Shown here piece by piece: positions 17,963 to 26,549 of a stretch of 64,000 bases of DNA (its first letter is position 1; every line of letters begins with the position of its first letter). The position numbers were made by a program, and so were the translations under genes. The DNA is taken from assembly GCF_002090095.1 (NCBI RefSeq), contig NZ_BBRJ01000002.1, forward strand, positions 733,265 through 797,264, written 5' to 3'. The DNA is from Demequina sp. NBRC 110053. GTDB taxonomy: Bacteria; Actinomycetota; Actinomycetes; Actinomycetales; Demequinaceae. The notes beneath the pieces are model-generated. The model did not search any database and was not told the DNA's origin. It saw only the letters and a list, made by a program, of their open reading frames with translations.

Positions 17963-19549
17963 CTACTCGCGCTCGAAGGTGCTGGGCACAGGGAACATGG
18001 TCTCGAGGAAGGCAGGGACCACGCGGTCGAGGTGGGCGGACTGCTCGGGCGACGCGTTCGTCTCGTTGAGACAGAACACATCCACCTTGCGGTTGTGGCG
18101 CAGCCGCGCCAACCAGAGGTCGACGTCGCGGCGCGCGAGGTCGATGTAGGAGTAGCGGATCTCGCCCTCGTGCGCGCGGCCCGACGCGTAGGCCCAGTAG
18201 TGGTGCAGCGCAGACGCGATGGAGATGTCCCACGGGTGGCGGAGCGAGGATCGGCTCGTGCTCGCGAACACCGCCGGCAGGCTCGCCTCCAGCTCCTCGA
18301 GCACATCCTTGCGCTGCGGATGGGGCGTGTGCTTGAACTTGTTCGCAACGGTGACGCAAAACGCATCGGCGATCAGCTGGCGGTTGTTCTTGGCGGCCGA
18401 GAGGACAGGAAGGTCGCGCGGCGACGGCGGCGCGATGTCCAGCACCGCGTTGGACCGGAAGAACTTGGTGACCCCGCCTGGGCCGAAGAAGAGCGTCGGC
18501 GATACCGGGCGGCCGAACATGATGTCGTCGTTCAGGTAGAGGTAGCGGTCGCTCAGGCCCGGGATGTGGTGCAGCTGCGACTCGATCGCGTGCGAGTTGA
18601 ACACCGGCAGGACGGAGGGATCGGTGAAGATCTCCTCATGGTCGATCACGGTGACCCGCGGGTGGTCCTCGACGAGCCACGAGGGTCGCTGACGGTCCGT
18701 GACGATGTAGACGTGCCGCACCCATGGCACGTGCATCTCGAGGGATCGCAGCGAGTACCGCAGCTCGTCCCGGTTGGCGAACCTGGACGCCACGTCCGCC
18801 GCGTCGTTGTAGCCCTCGGTCTGGATCGATCCGGTCTTGCGGGCCTTGCGCTCGAGCCAGTGCGGATCGCTGCCATCGACCCAGGTGTAGACGACGTCGA
18901 TGGGATCCACCACCGCATCGATCAGGGGCGGCAGGTCGGGCGTCGCCCGAGAGTCGCCCGCGTACGACTCCCATTCGCGCGGCTCGAAGTACGCGAACGG
19001 CGTCGCCGGCTGGGATGTGCGACGGTGGAGCGTGCCCCGTTCGAAGGTCTCGCCATCGACGCGCGGGGTGCCGGCCTCCAGCTCGGCGAAGGCGAGGATC
19101 CGCACCGTCTCGCGCTTGGACGTCAACCGGCGCTCCGGTCCGTCGATGTTCCTCCACGCCTTCGCGACGAGGAAGTCCGAGCTGTCACCGCCCGCGCGCT
19201 GGCTCGTCTCTCGGAAGGTCACGGACCATCCATCGGTGGACGACAGGCCCGCGAGCGCACGGCGGACCGCCATCGCATCCGACGCGCTGACGACGAGCTT
19301 CGGGGAGAACTCGTCCTTCGCCGGCAGGAGGAGGTGACGCACTCCCTGCTCGTCGAGCGCCGTTCGCACGCGCGCGAGGTTGTCGCGGACGACCTGCCCG
19401 GAGGAGTGCCCGCGCTGCGCGGGTATCCATGCTGCGCGGGCCTCCCGCGCCCGGCTCCGAGACCACTTGAGATCGAGGTACCGGATCAGGAGAGTCGCTG
19501 ACAGACGCCCCGCCACGGCCGCGCGTACACGCCGCATGAGTCGTCTCAC
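17963..19549 (-). CDS. Stealth-family sugar-phosphate transferase
   Basis: Stealth proteins move a hexose-1-phosphate from a nucleotide sugar to a glycan acceptor, making phosphodiester-linked surface polymers. 528 aa. Conserved regions are visible: CR1 IDVVYTWVDGSDPHW (about 217-231), CR2 from FANRDELRYSLRSLE through YLYLNDDIMFG (about 257-345), CR3 around KFKHTPHPQRKDVL to SLRHPWDIS (about 404-442), and CR4 near DVFCLNETN (about 490-498). The N-terminal 200 residues are a basic, variable region. GTG at 19549 is preferred: AGAGGAA lies 7 nt before it; a TTG nine codons upstream is the alternative. No other polysaccharide genes are adjacent. Confidence 0.9.
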   Translation of the reverse strand: MRRLMRRVRAAVAGRLSATLLIRYLDLKWSRSRAREARAAWIPAQRGHSSGQVVRDNLARVRTALDEQGVRHLLLPAKDEFSPKLVVSASDAMAVRRALAGLSSTDGWSVTFRETSQRAGGDSSDFLVAKAWRNIDGPERRLTSKRETVRILAFAELEAGTPRVDGETFERGTLHRRTSQPATPFAYFEPREWESYAGDSRATPDLPPLIDAVVDPIDVVYTWVDGSDPHWLERKARKTGSIQTEGYNDAADVASRFANRDELRYSLRSLEMHVPWVRHVYIVTDRQRPSWLVEDHPRVTVIDHEEIFTDPSVLPVFNSHAIESQLHHIPGLSDRYLYLNDDIMFGRPVSPTLFFGPGGVTKFFRSNAVLDIAPPSPRDLPVLSAAKNNRQLIADAFCVTVANKFKHTPHPQRKDVLEELEASLPAVFASTSRSSLRHPWDISIASALHHYWAYASGRAHEGEIRYSYIDLARRDVDLWLARLRHNRKVDVFCLNETNASPEQSAHLDRVVPAFLETMFPVPSTFERE

Positions 19550-19893
19550 GGAGCGATTCCTCTCTCGGTCAAGCAACAGTGGCGCCTACGCGCCCGCGAA
19601 CACCCTGCATGCGTCGCGCCCGACGACTTAGTGGACAGCTGCCGGGTGGGAACGTGACGATCCTACGTGCCTGCCGAGCGGTCCTGCCCCACGCGCCGCG
19701 GACGGAGGCGCGTTCGGGAGACGAGAGAGCAGTGACGGGCCGTGGGTGCGATTGCGCAAGGTCGCCCGGCCCTGTGATCTATGGCACTCCCGCTACGCCG
19801 CTGTGACCGCGTTGCGCCACAATCGCGCCAGGACGGACGTCGTCCATTGCTGAGGCGGCAACTTCCGCTCTCCCTTCATCTCCAAGGAGCACC
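19550..19893. other. Divergent intergenic region, 344 bp
   Basis: Lies between the leftward Stealth gene and the rightward four-repeat gene. It has the ribosome site of each gene at its ends (AGAGGAA on the minus strand, AAGGAG on the plus). A CRP-like but imperfect TGTGATCTATGGCACT sits near 19771-19786, and a short dyad GGACG-N5-CGTCC near 19833-19847. No reading frame here looks like a gene, and I cannot pick a confident promoter. Confidence 0.4.
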
Positions 19894-20961
19894 ATGATCC
19901 GGAAGGCACTGACCGTCGTCGCCGTCGCGTCTCTCGCCACCTTCGGCATCGCCGGTCCCGCCGCAGCCGACAAGACGGCAGCCGTGGACAAGGCGGAGTT
20001 CGACCTCGTCAAGGTCGGGCACACGCTCGGCTACGTCAACTCTGTGTTCGACTCGCTCGGAACCCAGACCTCGAGCCGCACCAGCGGCACGTCCAAGACT
20101 CAGACCCGCGCGTGGGACACGGTCTACGGGGACTACGGGACCGTGACCCTCAACTTCGTCGCCAAGAACGGCACGTGGGTGGTGACGAGCAAGCACGTGT
20201 ACTGGGACCGCGACGCCGAGCGGACCGCCAACAAGGCCGTGAAGTCCGAGTACGACGCGGTCAAGATCGGCATGTCGATCGCCGACGTCCGCAAGAAGTT
20301 CGGAACCGCCGGCACGGTCACCGCTCAGTACCAGTCGAAGTCCAGCATCTACGCCGACCTCTCCTGGCCAGTCGAGGACGAGTACGGATCGGTGGATGTC
20401 GACTTCAAGTGGTCCAACGGCACCTACCGCGTGATCAGCAAGCTCGCCTACTGGGGCTCGGACATCGTCGATACCGCGAACAAGGCCACCAAGGCCGAGT
20501 ACGACAAGGTGCCGCTGGGCACGTCCATCGCCGACGTGCGCAAGACGTTCGGCACCGCGGGCACCGTCACCGCGCACTACCAGGACAGCAGCACCGTCTA
20601 CGCCGCCGTGTCCTGGCCTACTGAGGACGCGGACGGTTGGGTCGATGTCGAGTTCGAATGGTCCCAAGGCACGTACCGGGCCACGACCAAGTCCGCGCTC
20701 TGGACGTTCGACCCCGTGCCGACCGCTGACACAGCGACCCAGTCCGAGTACGCGAAGGTCACCATGGGTATGTCGATCACCGACGTGCGCAAGACGTTTG
20801 GCACGTCGGGGACCGTGGTGTACCAGCATCACGGCAATGGCACCTTGGCGGCTGACGTCTCCTGGCCCACGGATTCCGCGTACGGGTGGGTCAACGTGGA
20901 GTTCGAGTGGAGCAACGGCACCTACCGCGTGGTCGCCAAGGACGCCTACTGGGGCATCTGA
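19894..20961 (+). CDS. Secreted protein of four BLIP/SmpA-like repeats
   Basis: 355 aa. Cleavable signal peptide (about 1-26, ends GPAAADK). The mature part is four repeats of about 72 residues at an 83-84 residue period: about 33-104, 117-187, 200-270 and 283-353. Each has the pattern EYDxVKIGMSIADVRKxFGT, then SWPxEDxYGxVxVxFxWSNG and a closing YW. A short helix-loop-helix followed by a four-stranded sheet with this GMS..DV signature is the fold of beta-lactamase inhibitor protein BLIP and of SmpA/BamE domains. No lipobox or membrane anchor, so it should be released or wall-bound. AAGGAG lies 6 nt before the ATG. A terminator follows. Specific function unknown. Confidence 0.85.
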   Translation: MIRKALTVVAVASLATFGIAGPAAADKTAAVDKAEFDLVKVGHTLGYVNSVFDSLGTQTSSRTSGTSKTQTRAWDTVYGDYGTVTLNFVAKNGTWVVTSKHVYWDRDAERTANKAVKSEYDAVKIGMSIADVRKKFGTAGTVTAQYQSKSSIYADLSWPVEDEYGSVDVDFKWSNGTYRVISKLAYWGSDIVDTANKATKAEYDKVPLGTSIADVRKTFGTAGTVTAHYQDSSTVYAAVSWPTEDADGWVDVEFEWSQGTYRATTKSALWTFDPVPTADTATQSEYAKVTMGMSITDVRKTFGTSGTVVYQHHGNGTLAADVSWPTDSAYGWVNVEFEWSNGTYRVVAKDAYWGI

Positions 20962-20986
20962 CGCCTCTCGCATGTCACCGCTGAGC

Positions 20987-21016
20987 CGCCCAGTGCTGAT
21001 CCGTCAGCACTGGGCG
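20987..21016 (+). terminator. Perfect hairpin between repeat protein gene and guaA
   Basis: 13-bp perfect stem (20987-20999 with 21004-21016), 4-nt loop TCCG. It lies between convergent genes and can serve both directions. Confidence 0.88.
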
Positions 21017-21082
21017 ATGCGCTGCTCGCCCGTCACGCGGTCTGGCGGGCCGGCGTGGCGGGGCGGGTGGCGGTAGGCCCCG

Positions 21083-22654
21083 TCACTCCCACTCGATGGT
21101 GCCCGGCGGCTTGCTCGTGACGTCGAGCACCACCCGGTTCACCTCGGACACCTCGTTCGTGATGCGATTCGAGATGTGCGCGAGCACGTCGTACGGCAGG
21201 CGCGACCAGTCGGCGGTCATCGCGTCCTCGGAGGACACGGGACGCAGCACCACCGGGTGGCCGTAGGTGCGGCCGTCCCCTTGCACGCCCACGGACCGAA
21301 CGTCCGCGAGCAGCACCACCGGGCACTGCCAGATCTCCTGGTCGAGTCCCGCGCGGGTCAGCTCCTCGCGCGCGATCGCGTCCGCTCTGCGCAGGATCTC
21401 GAGCCGCTCCCAGGTGACCTCGCCGATGATGCGGATGCCGAGCCCAGGGCCGGGGAACGGCTGGCGGCCGACGATCTCCTCGGGGATGCCCAGCTCACGG
21501 CCCACGGCGCGGACCTCATCCTTGAACAGCGTGCGCAACGGCTCGACCAGAGAGAACTGCAGGTCGTCGGGCAGGCCGCCCACGTTGTGGTGGCTCTTGA
21601 TGTTCGCGGCGCCCTCGCCGCCGCCTGACTCCACGACGTCGGGGTACAGCGTGCCCTGCACGAGGAACTCGACATCCTCGCCGTGGGCGCCCGCCTCCTC
21701 GACCACCTGACGCGCGGAGTCCTCGAACACGCGGATGAACTCGCGGCCGATGATCTTGCGCTTCTCCTCGGGGTCGCTCACGCCAGCGAGCGCAGTGAGG
21801 AACCGCTCCTTCTCGTCGCGGATGATGAGGCGCACGCCGGTCGACGCGACGAAGTCCTTCTCGATCTGCTCGACCTCGCCCGCACGCATGAGGCCGTGAT
21901 CGACGTGGATGCACGTGAGCTGATCGCCCACGGCCTTCTGCACGATCGCGGCGGCGACAGCGGAGTCGACGCCACCCGAGAGCGCGCAGATGACGCGCTT
22001 GTCACCGACCTGGGCACGGATCCGCTCGACCTGCTCCTCGATCACGTTCTCGCTGGTCCAGTCGGGCTGAAGGCCCGCGACGTTGTAGAGGAAGTTCTCG
22101 ATCGCGGCCTGACCCAGCGGCGAGTGCTTGACCTCGGGATGCCACTGCACGCCGCACATGCGCCGCTCGAGGTCCTCGAAGGCCGCGACGGGCGCGCCCT
22201 CGGTGGTCGCGAGCACCTCGAAGCCGGGAGGCGCGGCCTGCACGGCATCGCCGTGGCTCATCCACACCTCCTGCACGGCGGGGCTGCCCGCGAGCGACTG
22301 GCCGGGCGCACCGACCGTCGCCTGGGTCCGGCCGTACTCGCGCCGTCCCGTCTGCGCGACCGTCCCGCCGAGCGCCTGCGCCATCGCCTGGAAGCCGTAG
22401 CAGATGCCCATCACCGGCACGCCGGCCTCGAACAGCGCGGGATCGATCGTGGGCGCGCCGTCCGCGTAGACCGAGGAGGGGCCTCCGGACAGGATCACGG
22501 CGGCAGGATCCTTCGCGAGCATGTCAGCCGCGCTCATCGAGTGCGGCACGATCTCCGAGTACACGGCCGCCTCTCGCACGCGTCGCGCGATCAGCTGCGC
22601 GTACTGGGCGCCGCAGTCGACGACCAGGACCGGCCGGTGCTGGGTCTGGGTCAC
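21083..22654 (-). CDS. guaA: GMP synthase (glutamine-hydrolysing)
   Basis: Converts XMP, ATP and glutamine to GMP, the last step of guanine nucleotide synthesis; cytoplasmic. 523 aa, normal length. The class I amidotransferase half has the catalytic Cys in GICYGFQ and the His-Glu in QWHPEVKHS; the ATP-pyrophosphatase half has the P-loop [12 protein letters not shown], and the C-terminal dimerisation part ends KPPGTIEWE as in all GuaA. It begins 3 nt after the stop of the DUF3817 gene, so it is the distal gene of a run that starts with GGDEF cyclase genes. Confidence 0.98.
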   Translation of the reverse strand: MTQTQHRPVLVVDCGAQYAQLIARRVREAAVYSEIVPHSMSAADMLAKDPAAVILSGGPSSVYADGAPTIDPALFEAGVPVMGICYGFQAMAQALGGTVAQTGRREYGRTQATVGAPGQSLAGSPAVQEVWMSHGDAVQAAPPGFEVLATTEGAPVAAFEDLERRMCGVQWHPEVKHSPLGQAAIENFLYNVAGLQPDWTSENVIEEQVERIRAQVGDKRVICALSGGVDSAVAAAIVQKAVGDQLTCIHVDHGLMRAGEVEQIEKDFVASTGVRLIIRDEKERFLTALAGVSDPEEKRKIIGREFIRVFEDSARQVVEEAGAHGEDVEFLVQGTLYPDVVESGGGEGAANIKSHHNVGGLPDDLQFSLVEPLRTLFKDEVRAVGRELGIPEEIVGRQPFPGPGLGIRIIGEVTWERLEILRRADAIAREELTRAGLDQEIWQCPVVLLADVRSVGVQGDGRTYGHPVVLRPVSSEDAMTADWSRLPYDVLAHISNRITNEVSEVNRVVLDVTSKPPGTIEWE

Positions 22655-22657
22655 GGT

Positions 22658-23053
22658 TCAGCCCTCCTGAGCGGCGCGCACCTCGCGCGTCACCCGGTGC
22701 TCGATGAAGAACGACAGCAGCGGCACGATGCCGCCGAAGAACATGGTCGCGAGGCGGCCGTAGCCCCAGCGCGCCTGCAGCCACAGCTGCATCACGGTCA
22801 CCAGGTAGATCACGTAGATGAACCCGTGCACCTGCGACAGGACGCCGAGCCAGTGATCGACGTCCTCGGTGCGCTCGAAGAGCGGGGTGTACGACAGCAG
22901 ACCGAGGAAAACGAGGATCAGCATGACGCCGGTGACGATCGCCATCGCGCGGTAGCGCGTCAGCGCACCTGCGGTGACGGCCGATGCGCGGGTCGGGGAG
23001 GCCGCGTCCGCCGAGGTGGCGTTCGCGTCGGGTGCGGTCTCGGGTTCCGTCAC
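22658..23053 (-). CDS. DUF3817 membrane protein
   Basis: 131 aa, three hydrophobic helices with the DUF3817 pattern (RYRAMAIVTGVMLIL, HWLGVLSQVHGFIYVIYLVTV, FFGGIVPLLSFFIEH). The N-terminal 35 residues are disordered and Thr/Ala-rich. GTG at 23053 overlaps the SURF1-like stop (GTGA) and has GGAG 7 nt upstream. DUF3817 proteins often sit beside respiratory genes in actinobacteria; role unknown. A second DUF3817 gene is at 58450. Confidence 0.85.
   Translation of the reverse strand: MTEPETAPDANATSADAASPTRASAVTAGALTRYRAMAIVTGVMLILVFLGLLSYTPLFERTEDVDHWLGVLSQVHGFIYVIYLVTVMQLWLQARWGYGRLATMFFGGIVPLLSFFIEHRVTREVRAAQEG
22980..22990 (+). repeat. Copy of recurring 11-mer GCCGATGCGCG
   Basis: Exact copy inside the 5' part of the DUF3817 gene. 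Confidence 0.5.
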
Positions 23054-23871
23054 GTGGCTTCTCCGGGCTGTGAGGCGGGCGACTCGGCTGGCGACGCAGG
23101 CGGGGCCTGCGGGCGCGCGCGTCCATTGTCCCGTATCCAGCGCATGCCCACGAACACGAAGAACGCCCCGAACAGCCACCACTCGATCGCGTACGTCAGC
23201 GAGCGGAAGTCGAGAGACCGCTCGGCCTCAGGCTCCGGCAGCACGCGCAGGCCGGGACCGGGCTCGTGCGCGGTGAGCAGAGCCGAGTACAGCGGGCTCT
23301 CCCAGTGCTGCGCGAGCACCGCTGGCGACAGCCTGTCGGCCCAGAACGCGCCCTGCGGCGCCTGCAGGTCGGGGTCCTGTGCGGGCGCGGCGCCCTCCGC
23401 CGAGCGCATCACCCCGTCGATCCGGGTCGTCTCTGGAGCCGAGGTGTCGAATCCGGCGACGTCCTCGGGCGCGAGCCAGCCGACGACCACGGGGAGAGTC
23501 GCGGGCTCGCCCGTGCCTGTGGCATCCGCGCTCACCGCGAACGCGCGCACCACCATCACGGCCTCCGCACCGTCGACCTCGCGGCCGGGCACGAGCGCGA
23601 CGTCGGCATCGGCCCACGCGCCGTCGGCCCACACGTCGCGTCCGATCGCCGTGTCAGCGGTCGTCGCTGGAGCGGCGACCTCGGCGATCGCGACCGGCGG
23701 GTCCGGCTGGCGCACCTCGCCCTGCTCGGACGCGCGGTTCCACTGCCACATCCCCAGCGCGCCGCACACCGCCAGGGCGCCCAGCACGAGGACGGCGGCG
23801 GGAATCACGTGACCCCAGCGGATCCGTCCGGCGGCGCGCTCGGGAGGACCCTGGTCGCGCGGAGGCGTCAT
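23050..23871 (-). CDS. SURF1-like cytochrome oxidase assembly protein
   Basis: 273 aa. SURF1 proteins help insert haem a into cytochrome c oxidase at the membrane. Two terminal helices bracket an extracellular domain: the first (about 20-42) ends with the family signature GALGMWQWNRA, the second (about 228-247) lies in YAIEWWLFGAFFVFVGMRW. Middle motifs such as VVGWLAPED match the family. ATG overlaps the stop of the upstream GGDEF gene by 4 nt, and its own stop overlaps the DUF3817 start, so three genes are tightly coupled. The C-terminal tail is Pro/Ala-rich. Confidence 0.88.
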   Translation of the reverse strand: MTPPRDQGPPERAAGRIRWGHVIPAAVLVLGALAVCGALGMWQWNRASEQGEVRQPDPPVAIAEVAAPATTADTAIGRDVWADGAWADADVALVPGREVDGAEAVMVVRAFAVSADATGTGEPATLPVVVGWLAPEDVAGFDTSAPETTRIDGVMRSAEGAAPAQDPDLQAPQGAFWADRLSPAVLAQHWESPLYSALLTAHEPGPGLRVLPEPEAERSLDFRSLTYAIEWWLFGAFFVFVGMRWIRDNGRARPQAPPASPAESPASQPGEAT

Positions 23872-25058
23872 CGAGCGGAACGGCTCGCAGGAGCGGCGGC
23901 GGACGTCGTCCCGTGCGTGCCGGTCGCCGCGCGCTCGAGCGAGACGACGCGGTCGCGTCCCGCGTCCTTGGCGCGATACAGCGCCTCGTCGGCACGCAGG
24001 ATCGCGTGGTGCGGGGTGCCAGAGGCGTCGCCTTCCGTGAGACCGATCGACACCGTGACGTAGTGCTCTCGGCCGTCATGCACCACCGGCGATGAGCCCA
24101 CGCGCGACCGCACCCGCTCCATCATGATGCGCGCATCGGACATGCTCGCTCCCGGCAACACGAAGATGAACTCCTCACCGCCCCAGCGTCCCACAGAATC
24201 GCTCACCCTCAGCGCGCCGCGGAGTCGCGCACCGACGGCTGCGAGCACCGCATCGCCGCAGTCGTGCCCGAACTCGTCGTTGATGAGCTTGAATCGGTCG
24301 AGATCCGCGATCGCCAGGCAGAACGGCTCGTGCGCCGATCCGCTCAGGACCTCGAGCCGCTCCATCACCGGCCGGCGTGTCGCGAGCCCCGTGAGCGCAT
24401 CCGTGTTGGCGAGGTACTCGGCGCGGGCCGCGCTCTCGGCCGCCTCCGATCGCGCCTGCTCGGCGCGGAAGTGACTGTAGGCCGCGAGCACGAACAGCGT
24501 GCCGGCGACCAGCACCGCGTTCACGGACAGCATCGCGTTGAGAACGAGCTCCGGCAGCTCGACCTCCGCGCCTGACGAGGGCATACGGAGCTGCGCGTAC
24601 AGGAACGCTGCGAGCGCGAGTGCGGCGAACACCCACCTCAGCGCGCGCTGCCGCTCCGTGAGGATGAGGAACACCAGCTGTCCGGCGAGCAGCAGGTAGA
24701 GGTGGAGGCCCGCCTCCCACCCCACCCATGCGGTCGCGATGAGGAGCTGTCCGATCACCATCGACAGCAGCACGAGCGCCGCCGTCAGCTGACGCCCCAG
24801 CCGGGCGAGCAGCACGATCGCGACGTAGCCGATCGCGAAGCCCGAGTTGAGCGCCACGAGGCTCGAGAAGCCGGTGAAGTCGAACGTCATGAAGAACGCC
24901 GAGTACGACAGCGTCACGATCAGCCCGAACACAGCGAACGCGTGGGTGGTCGACACAGCCCGGCCAGCAGCGCCGCCCAGCCGCCCCACCTTGCGATCGA
25001 GCATGCGGTCCACGACGTCGCTCAACTGGCGCGCTCGCGCGCGGTCCCCCTGGTCCAC
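23868..25058 (-). CDS. Membrane diguanylate cyclase (GGDEF) with I-site
   Basis: Makes c-di-GMP from two GTP. 396 aa: about six membrane helices in residues 35-215, a short coiled segment (HFRAEQARSEAAESAARAEYL), then a GGDEF domain (about 225-375). The active-site loop is RWGGEEF and the preceding RVSD, five residues upstream, matches the RxxD product-inhibition site, so feedback control by c-di-GMP is expected. GTG at 25058 is the best start I see, with GGAGG rather far (10 nt) upstream. The 4-nt overlap with the SURF1-like gene couples them. Confidence 0.92.
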   Translation of the reverse strand: MDQGDRARARQLSDVVDRMLDRKVGRLGGAAGRAVSTTHAFAVFGLIVTLSYSAFFMTFDFTGFSSLVALNSGFAIGYVAIVLLARLGRQLTAALVLLSMVIGQLLIATAWVGWEAGLHLYLLLAGQLVFLILTERQRALRWVFAALALAAFLYAQLRMPSSGAEVELPELVLNAMLSVNAVLVAGTLFVLAAYSHFRAEQARSEAAESAARAEYLANTDALTGLATRRPVMERLEVLSGSAHEPFCLAIADLDRFKLINDEFGHDCGDAVLAAVGARLRGALRVSDSVGRWGGEEFIFVLPGASMSDARIMMERVRSRVGSSPVVHDGREHYVTVSIGLTEGDASGTPHHAILRADEALYRAKDAGRDRVVSLERAATGTHGTTSAAAPASRSAR

Positions 25059-25168
25059 CCTTGGTCTCCCTCCGCACGGCCCCCGTGCCCGCCTGAAGCG
25101 GATCACGGCCCCCGGCCGAGACTCCACCCTACTCAGCGAGCGGCGGCCTCTCCAGGGCAAGGCCCGCT

Positions 25169-25179
25169 CGCGCATCGGC
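25169..25179 (-). repeat. Copy of recurring 11-mer GCCGATGCGCG
   Basis: Exact copy in the 122-bp gap between the two GGDEF genes, immediately after the stop of the upstream one. Confidence 0.6.
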
Positions 25180-25180
25180 G

Positions 25181-26311
25181 CTACTGGACGGCCTCTCCCA
25201 GCGACGAGCCCACGACGAGGTTGCGACCGGAGGCCTTCGCCTCGTAGAGCATGGCGTCCGCGACCCGCAGGACCTCGTCCTTGCCCGTGTGCTGCACCGC
25301 ATGGGCGACGCCCACGGACATGGTCACCGGCTCGAGCACCGATGCGTCCGCGAACTCGGCCTCCAGCGCCCGCCGTGCGCCCTCCATGCACTCCACGCCT
25401 TCCGCGAGCGTCATCCCCGGCAGCACCACCAGGAACTCCTCGCCTCCCCAGCGCGCCACCGTCCCGCGCCCTTCGACGGCCTCCGCGAGGGTGCGGGCCA
25501 CGTGGGACAGCACCACGTCGCCGGCGCCGTGACCCAGCCGATCATTGATGCGCTTGAAGCGGTCGAGGTCCGCGAGCGCGACGCAGTGCTCGCCGTCGCG
25601 TGCCGCCTGCGTGAGCACAGGAGCCACCCCGCGGCGATTGAACACCTCGGTGAGCGAGTCCGTGCGCGCGGCCACCTCCGCGTCCGCGAGCAGTCGCTCG
25701 TTGCGCAGGCGCTCACGCATGAAGAAGTAGGTGTTGAACCACGCGAGGATCGACACGATCAGCACGACGAGCCCGACGTTGGCGATCGCGAAGGTGCGCA
25801 CCTGCTCCTGCGTGACATCGGCAGACCCGTCCTCGAACGGGCGGCTCCCGTACGTCCACACCAGCGCAGCGGTGGCGAGCGCGGTCATCGCCGCCGCCCC
25901 GGGCCACTCGCGTGGCGCGTAGAACACGAACGCGAGAGCCCCCACCGTCAGCAGCGGCAGCTGGAACCCGGCATCGACGGAGAACACCGAGGCGAGGTAG
26001 GTGAACTGCGCGATGGGGACGAGGAGTCCACCCGTTGCGGCGCTGAGGTACAGCTGGCGACGGTTGAGCTCGATGCAGATCACCCACACGCAGATCATCG
26101 CGAGGTGCGTGAGCGCGGGGGCGACGGTCGTGGGAGGGTCCGCGAGCGCGACGAAGGGCACCCACGGAAGCGAGATCAGCGCCGCCAGCAGGAAGAACCG
26201 GTTGGCGCCCATGACGGACCGAGCGCGCATGCGGTTGAGGGGCGTGACGCCTGCGTTGAGCACCCCCGTGACGGCGCGCGACACCGGCCCGCGAGCACGG
26301 GTCTTCGTCAT
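25181..26311 (-). CDS. Membrane diguanylate cyclase (GGDEF) without I-site
   Basis: 376 aa: about six membrane helices (residues 35-205) and a GGDEF domain (about 220-370) with intact active-site loop RWGGEEF and catalytic-fold motifs DLDRFKRINDRLGHGAGD. The position of the RxxD inhibitory site reads EGRG, so this enzyme should lack product feedback, unlike its neighbour. ATG at 26311 follows AAGGCGG. The two cyclases share topology and probably arose by duplication; their helices probably sense different inputs. Upstream, pta diverges. Confidence 0.92.
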   Translation of the reverse strand: MTKTRARGPVSRAVTGVLNAGVTPLNRMRARSVMGANRFFLLAALISLPWVPFVALADPPTTVAPALTHLAMICVWVICIELNRRQLYLSAATGGLLVPIAQFTYLASVFSVDAGFQLPLLTVGALAFVFYAPREWPGAAAMTALATAALVWTYGSRPFEDGSADVTQEQVRTFAIANVGLVVLIVSILAWFNTYFFMRERLRNERLLADAEVAARTDSLTEVFNRRGVAPVLTQAARDGEHCVALADLDRFKRINDRLGHGAGDVVLSHVARTLAEAVEGRGTVARWGGEEFLVVLPGMTLAEGVECMEGARRALEAEFADASVLEPVTMSVGVAHAVQHTGKDEVLRVADAMLYEAKASGRNLVVGSSLGEAVQ

Positions 26312-26549
26312 GGCGCCGCCTTGGTTCGTCGGATGGCCGCGCAGCGGGCACGCGTCGCCAACGCATCCCCCCTGGTACGGCTCCCTTCGCGCGGGAGTCA
26401 TCTGAGTCTAGGCCCGCGCCGCCCGCCGCGGAATCGACTGTGGCGCGCTGCACATGCTCCGCCGCCTGCGCGCGGGGCATCCCGGGCCCCTCACCGCGCA
26501 GGACCGTCGTCACGGGCGCCCACGTCAGGCCCATGGAAGGATGGGCAGC

